Shown piece by piece: positions 32,533 to 44,709 of a DNA stretch of 64,000 nt. Position 1 is the stretch's first letter. The number at the start of each line of letters is the position of its first letter. Made by a program: the position numbers and the translations under genes. Below the pieces are notes generated by a model. That model had not been told where the DNA came from and made no database searches. It was given only the letters and a program-made list of their open reading frames with translations. Source of the stretch: Saussurea involucrata (Eukaryota > Streptophyta > Magnoliopsida > Asterales > Asteraceae); the NCBI GenBank assembly GCA_033807775.1, contig CM066325.1:22377301-22441300 (forward strand), given 5' to 3'.

Positions 32533-34015
32533 TAAGTTTTTAGCTCATGTCCCAATTAATTTCTTAAACAACATGCATTTCAATCAAGATTTTACATTGA
32601 TTCCTTAAAACGTACAAATAATCATGCTTCAAGAAAGGTGTATGTTCGCCAAAAAGAGTTCAATATTCACGCATAGAATGCTACAAGTTAATGGTCTTCT
32701 TTGTGTCCATTGTTTATATTGTAATCATGCATTTTGAAAGTTAAAGAAACTTCCAAAACCATATTTCATGCCATGATTTATGTTGGTATTGTTTCTAACA
32801 TATCAAATGGTCAAACTTAGGAACCGCCTACCTACCATTCTTTTACAATTTATAATCGTGTTTATTACAACCGACAATATATAATCATTATTTGGAAAAT
32901 CGACTTGTTTATCAAATTTTTTTTTTGAACGGCAGAAGTATATTAAAGAAAAACTAGCAAGAAGCTAGAAAGGACAATTACAAGTAAGAGATAGACAAAA
33001 GAGGGTTTTGTAACCAACCCACCCAATTAATATTACACTTTCTACTCCTATTTGTAACCCAAAAGAATTTATGATAGGTACAAAATACAAAAGAATTACA
33101 ATTTCTACTCCTACTTGTTTATCAATTTGGTTGCTTGCAATACAAAATAATGTGCATTTTACGTGTTTTCCTTTCCGTTATCACATATTTACGTCCAGTT
33201 TTGATCAAGAATTTATGATAAACTTTAATATCGGATATTATCAATTTTTTTTATTAGAAATTAATAAATTTTGAATACAAAAGATATCGATATCAGAGTT
33301 TTGATGTTGCCAAAACTAACAAGTTTTGAATACACATGCATGAATGCTTTACACCACATATGCATTTTTATGTAGTATTTTGGTGTTTTTCTTTTAAATG
33401 ATTTTTACAATGAACCAATTTTTTTGAATTTAATGCTACAAACAAGCATTTGAATGTTTTAAGGCATTAAATGATATAAGTTAGTAGAAGGACTGATTTT
33501 TCAAAGATTGTTTACTATTCTAAAAAGCTTCTTTAATGTGTTAATGCATTGGAGTAATTTTTGTTTACAAAACTTGTTGTACGATATATGACTTATTGTG
33601 CAATGAGCTGTTGATGAAAAGTTTTTTAACCCATTAACTCTATGGTATTTTTGTTTTTTTAGTACTGATAATTAAATACAAAAAGCTTTTGAAAAGGTTG
33701 ATTGCATTGAACATGATTTTTAAAGATAACTTTTTTGTTAGTGGAAATCCAGTATGACAAAATAAAAAGCCATTAATGGATTCATGGCCGTGTATTGGGG
33801 TGTGCAAAGTGGTCCTACCCCACAGGGCCTCCGATCGTTGGGGGCCTCCGAATATTTTATTTTTTATTTTTTTTACTTATAATGAAATTAGTAACTTAGT
33901 ATATGAATTATCTAATGCAATGTTATACCAAAACTTACTTCTGGTGGAACGGCAAGAGGTTTCTATTTTTTAACCTATGTCCATAAGCTACCAGGGATCG
34001 AATCCCACATGCCAT
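32533..34015. other. AT-rich intergenic stretch
   Basis: No gene or clear element. A 'gggcctccgat' duplicate lies at 33826-33850. Confidence 0.5.
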
Positions 34016-34631
34016 TAGGGCTGTAAACGAACACGAACGGAGGCTTGTTCATGTTTGTTCGTTTAACTTAACCGAACGAACGAACACGAACGGTAAACGA
34101 ACGAGATTTTTTGTGTTCATGTTCGTTCGTTAAGAATTTTTGTTTGTTCGTGTTCGTTTATGTTCGTTCATTAAGAGTTAAACGAACGAACTTAAATGAA
34201 CATAAATGAACGAACTTAAATGAACATAAACGAACGTAAACGAACTTAAATGAACGAACCCAAATGAACAAAAAAACCCACCATACTCATCATTTCGTTC
34301 GTAAAAAATACCTTAACAAAATGAAAAACCGGGTTAACTTATGAGGTATGAAAAATAAATTCTAAAAAATCAATTTACTTGATATTTTACACATTAATTT
34401 CATATTATATAAACATGTTTATGTATAAACAATCATAAACGAACATAAACGAACGTAAACGAACGAACATAAATGAACGAACGAGACCATTGTTCATGTT
34501 CGTTCATTTAACTAAGCGAACAAAAAAACGTGTTCATGTTCGTTCATTTATTAAATAAACGAACATAAATGAACTTCCCGCCGAACAGCTCACAAACGGT
34601 TCGCTGAATGTTCGGTTTGTTTACAGCCCTA
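34016..34631. mobile_element. hAT MITE with CGAACG repeats
   Basis: 616 bp from TAGGGCTGTAAACGAAC to GTTTACAGCCCTA, flanked by perfect 8-bp CATGCCAT (34008-34015, 34632-34639). Its body is made of dozens of cgaacg/cgttcg motifs able to pair across the element. Confidence 0.93.
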
Positions 34632-36110
34632 CATGCCATAGTAATTATAGCTTCTCCCCAATTAATTTAGGTTTTATTTAAAAAAAGTAGCCTTTGTTTT
34701 ATTATACATTTTTGGAATGTATTAAATATATTAACTTTTTAACAATCTCTTTATTTTTAACTTCTTTTAGGATTATTTAAATATATAATTTCTCTATTAT
34801 TCTTTTAACGTGATAATTATATTATTGTTTTTAATATGTTTTCTATACAATTTATCCTTTAAAATTCAAATCTAAATGCTTTTAATTTAAATTTTACTTT
34901 TTTATTTGTTAATATTTTTTAAAGTGTTTTGAGATAATGAACTTATAGAATCTTTTAATAATATAAAATAATGAAAATTTTGTTAAAATAAAATAGTTAT
35001 CGGAGTTGAATATAATTTTTTTAGAGACTAAGTTTATATTGTCAATGAATGATAGAGATGTTCTGAAAAACTTTAGTTATTTAGTTTTTAATGTCATATC
35101 TTTTTCAATATTTAACATAATTTAGAATTTTTTACTATTTATTGATTTTCTTCATATGTTTTTTGGCACACTTTTAATATTCAATATATTTGATTTTTAA
35201 TGGCGATACGTTCTCGTTGATATGAGTTTTATAATTACCGATAATAGTTGATCAATTCCATAGAAATATGATTGTTAATCATATCCCCTTCTCACTTTCA
35301 TATCTCCTACCCTTCATAGACAATTTATTGGAGGAATTATGAAGTTAAAACACTAACATTAATAAAAGTTAAAAAATCAATTATTATTTTTGAATCCACA
35401 CTAACATAATAACATAAAAAAACATTAAAAATTAAAATTTAGTGTCAAAAGAGAAAAAAAGATGGACATTTTGATCAAATTCAAAAATATGTTATCGATT
35501 GATTTATTATAAGACAAAGTAAAAAAACAATATAATAAATAATATAAAAAAATTAAGAGTGCATTTAGTTTTTCGCACAAGGCCTCTGAAATATTAGAAC
35601 GGCCTGAATGGATTTATGCATTGTGGATGCTCTAATGAAAGTTGATAAAAACCTTAAGGACTATTTATGTACTTTAGTCGAATCTCCGTAGTCCGTAGTA
35701 GTAGTTGAAGTTAGGACAAAGGACAAGCGCGTGGGGCCATCGAATGACCAAAATCGGCAATATATTGACTTTTGCGTGCGGTTTACAAAGTGAGTCCCCA
35801 CTGAAGCTTTCCCGTGCATCTTTCGCTCTGATCAGGACATGTGTCATAGAATCTGATCTGACGGTGGAGATGGAGAGTTAAATCTGCGAGCATGCGATAA
35901 AAGAATGGGAGGACATTATTTAATAAGTGGGACCAGCTTTATGAAACGGAAATCGCCTTCGATAATATTGATGTGGATTTGGCGCTAAAATTTAACAAAC
36001 TTCCAACGTTTTAAAACAACAATCATCTGAAATAGCAAAATGTGATGGTCACAATTAATTATTTCTTTAATTTTGTTATTTATTTTTAATTTCAAATAGA
36101 TGAAATATAA
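34632..36110. other. Very AT-rich intergenic stretch
   Basis: Poly-A/T-rich sequence with no gene. A GC-richer island at 35700-35960 shows no recognised feature. Confidence 0.5.
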
Positions 36111-36581
36111 GAGCATCTCCAACAGCTTTCTTAAAATTTCTCCAAAATATAGAACCAAGAGTCAAAATTTCCAAAAAAATTTACATTCATCTCAAACAGA
36201 TTCTTCACGGCTTGGAGGGAGATCTTTCATATCTTTCGAGATCCACCCTACAATATGGGGTAAAAAAGCCAAAATAAGTGATTTTAGCCCTTATAAAAAG
36301 AAAAATTTTGAAGAAAGAAACAATGTTTATAATATTAAAATATTCAATTCATCTATTAAAATATTATTTCTCTTCAAATATTTATTTTCAAAGATTTTTA
36401 TTGATGCTCTCATCTAGTAATCATTTTTTTGAGTTAACTCCATATTTGGAGAAAATTCCTTCTCTCTCTCCTATTTTCTTCATTTGGAGATAGTTTCGAG
36501 GAAACGGTTTAAGCAAAAAAACAACCCAAAATCCTCATATTCTTTATTTTCTCCAAAATAAAGAAGTTGTTGAAGATGTTC
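36111..36581. mobile_element. Tourist-like MITE (GAGCATCTCC family)
   Basis: GAGCATCTCCAACAG ... GTTGTTGAAGATGTTC flanked by TAA (36108-36110, 36582-36584). 471 bp, no coding capacity. Confidence 0.82.
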
Positions 36582-37226
36582 TAATCAAAACTAATGACAA
36601 ACAAATTATATAAAAAGTAAGTATTTTATTATTTTTAATCTAATATCAATATGATTATACATTTTTATTTGTTTCTGTTTCCAACCTTCATGCTATTTTC
36701 CATTTGAAACACCTTTTAATAAATCACTAAAAGTGTGTATATTTTGATTTTAATGTTTTGTTTTATTTTTTGTCGGTTTTATAACATGATTTTGTCGATT
36801 CAGGTTTAATAATAAATTATCTTGTATTTGATTATATTTATCGATTAGTTAGTTATTAATTTAAACATGTAACTTATTGTAATATTGAATTTTAAGTAAT
36901 ATACATTAATAAACAATACACGATGCATGAAAGTTTGTTTTTAAGAGCTTTTCTCAAATGTTTTATAATATAGTATAAATATATTAATTTTATTTATAAA
37001 ATTTTAAACAATAATTATACTTAATGAATTTGGCTTTTAGGTTAAGCATGAATCCAAAACAAATTATATATTCGTTTTTGGGTTGATTTGTGAATTAACG
37101 GCTTAGAATTAAATGAGACACGGAATTATATTTATGTAAATATAGTTGAGTTCAAATAAGAAGATTAACCAAAATAAGGAAACGAAAGAACGATCAAATC
37201 ACATGTGAGTTTTCATTTTACATTAA

Positions 37227-37577
37227 GGCATTGTTTGGCAAAAAAAAGCTAGCTTATTTTTCTGGTACATGTTTGGATGACCATAAGCTAGCTTTTCAAA
37301 ACGCTACTCTCACTAGCGTTTCATGAGCTTATGGAGCTTTTGATTTTTTTCTTCCAAAAATACCCTCATTTAATATTAATTATTATTTATTAACTATTTT
37401 TTAATATGTCCTTTTTGGTCATTTAAATGCTTATAAGCTACTTTTTGCCAAACGTAACTTTTTCATCAGCTAGCTTATCAGCTATCAGCTAGCTTATAAG
37501 TCAACAACTAACTTATCAGCTACCAACTACCTTATAAGTCATAAGCTAGTTTATCAACTAGTTTGCCAAACATAGCC
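37227..37577. mobile_element. Tourist-like MITE with GCTAGCTTAT palindromes
   Basis: GGCATTGTTTGGCAAA ... TTTGCCAAACATAGCC flanked by TAA (37224-37226, 37578-37580). 351 bp, rich in ataagctagc motifs. Confidence 0.87.
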
Positions 37578-37867
37578 TAATTACGTATGAAAACACATTT
37601 GATTCGCAAGACCTAGGTCGCAGGCCAATCGTCCACACACTTCATGAAAAACTTATATGATGTTCATGAATCAAATTTAAATAATTAGTTATAACAAAAT
37701 AATTATATTAAAAACATATAATTTTATTTTTATAATAAAAATAAAACTGATGGAGTAATTATTTTCTTATCAAAGGATATATATTTATCCTAAAAATCAT
37801 AAAAACAAAATTACTGAATAGTGTAAAACGAATTATGACAACTTTAGGTTATAAAACTGTATTTAAC

Positions 37868-38089
37868 CACGTCCACGTCACAATTCTTCACTATTTTGAC
37901 TTTGGAATGAAACTTTAACCGTAGTTAGCTAGTAAACTCAGGTGAATGGTTAATAACCACTCCATTTACCAATATAGTTGTATATTAGCTGTCAAATGCC
38001 ATAATATATATTATGTTAATTATGACGTCATCTTACTTTTTCATCTTATTTATTTTTTTTTATTTAAATTAATAACCCTTTTATAAATA
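37868..38089 (+). promoter_or_regulatory. Putative promoter of the bHLH gene
   Basis: Two ACGT cores (ccacgtccacgtcac, 37867-37881), a perfect bZIP palindrome TGACGTCA (38023-38030) and a TATA box TATAAATA (38082-38089) precede a pyrimidine-rich likely start region at ~38110. Arrangement is inferred from sequence only. Confidence 0.6.
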
Positions 38090-38109
38090 GCCACTCAAAA
38101 AGGCACTCA

Positions 38110-40231
38110 AAATCCCTTTCCCCCTCCTCTATACACACTGACCTCCACCGCCACCTGCCATACTCTCCGGTGACCGATTGTTCGGTATCCATTGAACAAA
38201 TTGTGTACAACTAAAATCAACTCAACTTAAACTTTGTGTTTTGGTTTAGTTTGACTGCATATATAGAGCGATACGCTACGAACAGAGGATCGTTGATGAA
38301 ATTTGCGTCGAAGAATCGGTGAATGTTCGCGGAATTTGATAGGTAAGTTTTTGATAAGTTATTTTGGATCAAATTTATGCTTTCTGCTACGATTTACGTG
38401 TGTGTTTTCGTCGTTGTGATTTTGTTAACGCGTTTATTGTTCGTGGAGTTGTGAGATTGCAATTCATATACTTGTTGTGTTTTTGATTTTCGAAATTTTT
38501 GGTTCTTGTATGTGTGTGCATGGATAAGTTATGGTATTTTTATCCAGGATGAAGATCTCGTGAAAAGGTAAAAGTAAAGTTGAGAAAATTTAGGATTGTC
38601 TTCTAGGGTTTTGTGGAAGGTAGCTTGAACATTCACCAGCATTATTTTTTTACTTTTGATTTTTTAATTGAATATACTACCAGGTGCTTGGACCGCGTTG
38701 AAGTAACGAAAATGATTTTTTTCTCTAATCCTGTACTTAATGTTTGTTTTAGAGGTTTTTGTAGTTGGAGTGGGGACATGATCACATAGATAACCATCAA
38801 TATTACAATTAATGTCTTTTTATAACTCGGTGCTTCGTTATTTGTGGTTCTTGTTTAGCTACTTGCTTTGACATGCACAGTTGATTTGTGTTTACTGATG
38901 CGCTAGAAGAACACATGTCCTCTATACTACCCTACCTATTTGAATAAGCTTGATGGGCTGAATGGGCTCCACAGTTACCTAAATATTAGATATGTTCTCT
39001 GCTTTCAAGCTTAGATATATTCAAATATGATATCATCGATCAATATTTAATTCTAATCATGCTATCTAGGGACCCATTCTCAAATATAATAATGTCCAAT
39101 ACAAACGTAAGGTGGCTTCTTTTCGAAATGTACGATTCCTTGCACTATCCTTTTGTTGAAATGTTACATCTAGCATGGATTATGATAAGTAGCCTTTAGA
39201 AAAAAGACAATTGATGCTTAATCATATTGGAGTAAACAAATGTCAAATGTAAGACAATAGCAACCTGGCTGATGTTTTTTTAATGTGATGTTTGTTTTTT
39301 TGTTGTTGACTTGTCAACCTAGTGATTTAATGTTACTTGCCTTCACTGGTACAACAACCTTGTGGGCATCTTATTATTTTATATAAATAAAATTATGTTA
39401 TGTCGTACGCAGCTTCGTGGAACTTACATACCTCTTCGTTTCTTGCGATTATAGACTCCCAGTTTAAGCTTGTTGTTTTATGTGGTTGACGTTCTACCTT
39501 CTATGGAACAACTCGTACGTTTTTCCTGCCGTACCTGTCCCACATCCTATATTTACCTCCCATATTCCTAGCTTTTACGCTAATCCATATCTGGGCCGAC
39601 TTCTATTACCCACACTCTATCTGTCCCAACCGCTACCCGTTTTTATCATATTGGATTTAAGTTTTTAACCTATAAAATACTAGTAAAAACTTTTAAGATG
39701 TGGAAGCATATTATGTTTTCAATACAAAAAGAAAAGAAAAGAAAAGAAAAGAATTTAATAGACTCACAAAAGAATATACAAGTATATGTTATGCATTTAC
39801 AAGTACACCTTATGCATATTTGAACAATGATCATATACACACACACGTCTGAGTTTGAAATCATGAACTTGAGTAGATTGAGCTGAGTATATTTCAAGAA
39901 TTCAGATTCATTTACAGAGCTAATCTCGAGCTGAAATTTTAAGTTTTTTTTTAACCTGATTCTAATCCAAGTAATGATCTTGCAATGCAAGTGGCACTTG
40001 AGCAGCTTGCTGCTTGATTAAGACTGGCTCGTGAACAACCCTCTCTACACTTGGGAATGAGATATTTGCTACAAATCTGTTATGAAATTATAATAGTGAA
40101 CTATCTAAAATACATACATGTTATATTCTGGTTCTGAACTGTTTTGAAGCTAGCCCAGGTGTTGTACTTTTGTTTTTCTGCATATTTGTCATTATATTAA
40201 AGACATTAATAACTAATGTTTGTGATTGAAG
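38110..40231 (+). other. 5' UTR exon and 1.9-kb UTR intron of the bHLH gene
   Basis: Exon from about 38110 to 38342 (donor ATAG|GTAAGT), intron 38343-40231 (acceptor TTGAAG). The leader contains an 8-codon uORF (ATG at 38295) and, overlapping its stop, a 12-codon uORF starting at 38312 that spans the splice junction and ends just before the main ATG. Confidence 0.65.
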
Positions 40232-40251
40232 GAACAGAGCCAGTGGTTAAA

Positions 40252-42822
40252 ATGATGGAACATAAGCGAAGTCCAGTATCTGTTGAGCAGGGGAGTCTTA
40301 CTTCTTTGACACCAAAAAGGCACAAGGCTGGTTTATCCATCTCCTCCAAGGTTTCTTCTTCTTCCTGCTTTTTCACTCTTGTCAAATCCATAGTATCACA
40401 TGGTTCGTGCTTCAGGGAAGGTTCATATTCATAATGCATTTCTGTATGGATATGTCATAGTGTCTTGACTGAAGATACTAATTGACTTCCAACTTTCAAA
40501 TCCATATGGGGTGATTCATGCCTTTGGTGGCAGTTTTTCCCAGACTTGTGAACTACACTGGGATCGAAATAGTCGGCTGTGGTATTAATCGATTGCTTTA
40601 CAGAATTCCTCAGGCTTTCGAGAGGCCTGAGATCTCTCCCCTAAGCGTTCCCGCTCAATGTTTACAAAACAGAATGAATCCCTAATCTGATTTCCCCACA
40701 ACAGAAATACACGCTCCACTCAACAGTTACAGAATACCCCCAGCTTTATTTCCATTTATTCTAACTAACCCTCCCACTTACAACTTTGGCACTAATGGCC
40801 CCTCCTCATATATGTAAAACGTAATGGAGGTTTACCAACTTGTTTGTGCTATTCTCTGCTGTTTTGTTCCTTCTGCATGGAATGTGTTCTGTAGAATGTT
40901 CACAGAGTGGTGTCCGTTAAGAAACTTATTGTTATCTCTAATCACATTCCATTACTTGGATTATGGTCTGAATGATATAAATTATCCGTATCTAATATGT
41001 AAACACAGAAGCTGTTGAAGACTTCATTTTCATTGTTTTTGATTTTGTTAATAGGAAAGAAAAGAGAAGGTTGGTGAACGGATAGCAGCCCTTCAGCAGC
41101 TTGTCTCACCATATGGCAAGGTACACCTTTATACGTTTAAAGGGCTACTCGAGAAAAGATAATCTTTATTGATGACATATGATTCGTCTATATTTTGTTT
41201 TTAATAAACTATTGGTACTGTTGTGCATCTTAAACCTGCTAGTAATTACACTGGATTATTTCTTTAATATAAGGTTTGTTAATTGCAGACAGATACCGCT
41301 TCTGTACTTCTTGAGGCAATGGAGTACATACGCTTTCTTCACGAACAAGTCAAGGTTTGCCCATGCTCATAGAGACATATTTTTTTTATAACGGTACTTA
41401 GACATGACATACCAACAACTTGCAAATTTTACCCTGAATTCATCAATACCATGAGAATCGCTATATGCATATACACCGTCATAACATATATCTGTCCATC
41501 AATGTATATGTACTATCACATGCATATTGAAATTCATATAGTATGCATCAGAATATTTACGGTTCTCATTTGAACCTTTCCCATACTTCTTAACCATCAT
41601 TCGGTTGTAAACTAAACGTAAAATTATTTTGGACACAAAGTTTTAACGAAAGTATTTGACTATTATTGAACCATCTGAAAAATCAGGGGAAACATGTGGA
41701 CCCAAGAATCAATGCTATCTATATTTTCTAATAAAAAACTGATGGGCAAAGATGGACTTTTTGGGGTGAGCTGCATTTTATTCTGAACATAAATGTGAGA
41801 TTGGATTTATACCAACCAACCAACCCTTTAAGCTTTGATCATTACTCCATATACTCGTGGAGCTTAAATCCTTTGCTATCTTAATTCTGAATATTGTTTC
41901 AGGTGCTGAGTGCTCCTTACCTTCACAACAACTCAACAGCTCAATCTCAGGTGAGAACCGATAGCCTCTGAACCAAGTTACAGCTCCCAGGGTGCGTTTG
42001 GTACAAATAAGACCGGGACATGACATAACTGAGCGGACATTTTTTTTTTCACGTCCCACCAAAATAGGAGGAACAAAAATCAAGGAGATGATATAATATT
42101 GATAAATTACTAAGCCACCCATGTTCAATTAAAACCATAAAATCTTGCACAATTTTTTCACCTGCCTACCTCACTCTTGTCTGTTCAATCTTGTCGAGTC
42201 CTGTTTGCATGCCAAATGCACCCCCATATAACTAAATCCCTTTCTCCATCTCAACCGTCATTTGGACCTGGTAATTTGACATCTAAACCGGACATATCTT
42301 GTTTACTTATAACACTTCCTGTTACACACACACACACACACATATATACATATATATATGCATACAAACTTAGGGTTGGGTTCCGGTGAGAAGTTGAGGT
42401 TCAAGTGAAGTGGATTTGAACCGTTGATCACTTTTAATCAAATGCCCTCCCGTGAATTGCGCCTTAGAAAGAAATTGATCCGGTGCATCTCGTCCTACTT
42501 TGCATCCATTTCTCATCCAACGGGGTTGATAACCACTTCTCACGTTAATCTCAACCTCTCACCGGAACCCAACCCAACCCAACCCTACACAGTCATGTAT
42601 ATGTTATATGTTTATGTGGGTTATTATGTATGAAGTAAAGAAGGGGTGGCGAAGTTGTTGACGGATTTGGTGTAATGGGTGTTGTAGGAATTAGATCCGT
42701 ATAACTTGAAAAGCAAAGGGTTGAGACTGGTTCCTATTTCGTATACAATGGGAGTTGCCAGCAGCAACGGAGCAGATATCTGGGCCCCAATCAAGACCAA
42801 TAATAATTCGCCAAAAACGTAG
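40252..42822 (+). CDS. BHLH153: Atypical bHLH transcription regulator (bHLH153-like)
   Basis: 137-aa nuclear regulator. Five coding exons join in frame with GT-AG introns: 40252-40350, 41055-41120, 41289-41354, 41903-41950 and 42688-42822 (33, 22, 22, 16 and 44 codons plus stop). Helix 1 is in ERKEKVGERIAALQQLVSPY, then the loop GKTDTASV, then helix 2 LLEAMEYIRFLHEQVKVLSA. The basic region is reduced to KRHKAG...ERKEK and lacks the usual His-Glu-Arg E-box contact pattern, so it likely acts by dimerising with other bHLH proteins. The tail GLRLVPISYTMGV...NGADIWAP is typical of the bHLH153 (At1g05710) group. Two in-frame ATGs open the frame; the first is given. A small MITE sits in the intron before the last exon. 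Confidence 0.93.
41990..42223. mobile_element. Small MITE in the last bHLH intron
   Basis: GGGTGCGTTTGGTAC ... GCCAAATGCACCC, flanked by CCA (41987-41989, 42224-42226). 234 bp. Related by termini to the 366-bp pair at 44341 and 48465. Confidence 0.8.
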
Positions 42823-42884
42823 ACCAAAGCTGACAGACATGATGTAGATTTAATCCATTAGGAGGGGAGAGCTGGGGTAGAAAT

Positions 42885-42892
42885 ATATATAT

Positions 42893-42928
<36 letters not shown>
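42885..42928. repeat. (TA)n microsatellite downstream of the bHLH gene
   Basis: TA units interrupted once, directly abutting the next element. Confidence 0.9.
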
Positions 42929-42930
<2 letters not shown>

Positions 42931-43263
42931 GAATTTAATTAAAATACCAAAAGTTTGACTTTGACTTATCAAAATACCAATTTTTTTCAACTTTTGCCAA
43001 AATACTCATTTTTCCCGTGATATGTCTCGCGATCGTGGGATAGGGTATAAAATGAAAATAAATGGACAATAGCGGGATCAACATTTTCATTTTATACCCT
43101 ATCCCGCAATCGCGGGACAATAGTGGGATCAACATTTTCATTTTATTCCCTATCCCGCGATCGCGGGACCTATCGCGGGAAAAATGGGTATTTTGGCAAA
43201 AGTTGAAAAAATGGGTATTTTGGTAAGTCAAAGTCAAACTTTGGATATTTTAATTAATTTCCC
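42929..43263. mobile_element. Complete CGCGATCGCG-type inverted-repeat MITE
   Basis: 335 bp with long inverted arms: GGGAATTTAATTAAAATACC and, at the end, complement GATATTTTAATTAATTTCCC. It encloses tgactttgac, aaaatac and three (C)GCGATCG(C)GGGA cores with 'aacattttcattttat' repeats. The target site is obscured because it sits in TA repeats. Confidence 0.88.
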
Positions 43264-43590
43264 TATATATATTATATGCATAGTAAGTTGAATGAAGCAG
43301 CATCCAAGGATAATAAAGTATTGGATTATAGGTATTCTAATGATGGGGGTTTTGTATATTGTAATGATCTCAAATGGAGATCAATTTTATATTATATCAT
43401 ATGATATGAGAAGCATAATATTATGTATCTTTTTTGCGTATATATATTATATATCGTTTCCGCTATATATGTATATATACATGTATGTGATTCATCATTC
43501 ATATAGAGCTTGAAAGTTATCGAATAAAAAACTATGTTCATTGATGTGTCCATCCGTGGATCAATCAATCGTTTAAAAGAGAACTTGTTA

Positions 43591-43944
43591 GAGTATCTTA
43601 AATGAATTCTTTAAAATTGAAATTTTAACAAATTCTCTAAAATAGAGTGAGGATAAAAGAAAAAATGATTATTTGAGAAAGAGAAACAACTTTTTATTTC
43701 TCTTATCAATGATAATTTTTGTAATTAAATGTTAAAAAAAGATAAATAATATTTTATGAATTGTATTAAATAGTTTAATAATATAAAGAATGATGAACCT
43801 AATTATTCTTGGAGATCTGACTTTTGTTTAGAAAGACCAACTAACAATAGATTTAGCATCTCTTGGGTTGAAATGTAGTTTTCCGAGAAATTTCTAGACG
43901 AACAATTTTAACGATATCTTTTCTCCCTTTTATTGGAGATGTTC
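43591..43944. mobile_element. Degenerate Tourist-like MITE (GAGCATCTCC family)
   Basis: GAGTATCTTAAATG ... TATTGGAGATGTTC flanked by TTA (43588-43590, 43945-43947). 354 bp. Termini only partly inverted. Confidence 0.6.
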
Positions 43945-44340
43945 TTATTGTATTATCCTTTTTAATGTAATATTATGTTGTGTTCTCGAAACTTCTTTTA
44001 CCAAGGAAAGGAAAAGAAAGAAAGAGATATAGGAGCAAAGTAAAAAAACTCGTTTTCTCGGAATTTTTTTAGTAGAGAAAAGAAAGAAAACAGTGGAAAA
44101 ATAATGATAAATTAACTTTTCTCCCAAATGTGGGAGGAAATGGAGGGAAAGGAAAGAAACAAAAGAAATTAAAATAATTTAAATTGTTTACTAAAATTAC
44201 AAAATTATCCAATCTTTCGTTATAAGAATTATATTTTTAAAGGGTATATTTGTAAAAATGTCATCTTTTCTTTTCTTTCTCTTATTTTCATTTCTTTCAT
44301 TCGTTTCCCTCCACAGATTTCTTTCTTTTCACCAGATTTA

Positions 44341-44706
44341 GGGTGCGTTTGGTACACTGGACAGGACAGAACAGAACATGGTCCACTGTCCCACGTTTGG
44401 CAGAACCTTTATGTGGAACAGACTGGAACAAGGTGGAACAAACTGGAACAAGCATCTTCCACCCCCCACCCCATGGAACAAGGTGGAACAGACTTATGTT
44501 CTACCAATATAATCTTAAAATAAAATCTAATGCTCTTCTAAAACATCAAATCAACCTTCTATTTCATATTTTGTTCATTTTTTAAATTTAGCAAAGGTAA
44601 ATTGGTCAATGTTATCTGTTATGTTCTATCCAGTTCTGTCTTACCAAACGTGGAACATCTGTTCTGTCCTGTCCTGTTTTATCCTATCTGCGTACCAAAC
44701 GCACCC
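44341..44706. mobile_element. 366-bp MITE with GGGTGCGTTTGG termini, copy 1
   Basis: GGGTGCGTTTGGTACACTGG ... GCGTACCAAACGCACCC flanked by TTA (44338-44340, 44707-44709). Internal 'ggaacagactggaaca' motifs match copy 2 at 48465. Confidence 0.9.
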
Positions 44707-44709
44707 TTA

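Noticed and set aside
33776..35640. A larger element bounded by 'ggcctccga' and 'ggcctctga'
   Set aside because: The two motifs are short, in the same orientation, and no target duplication or coherent interior could be found.
40600..40650. Hairpin 'cctcaggc...gcctgagatc' as an ncRNA or MITE
   Set aside because: A single short stem in an intron, without flanking duplications or other support.
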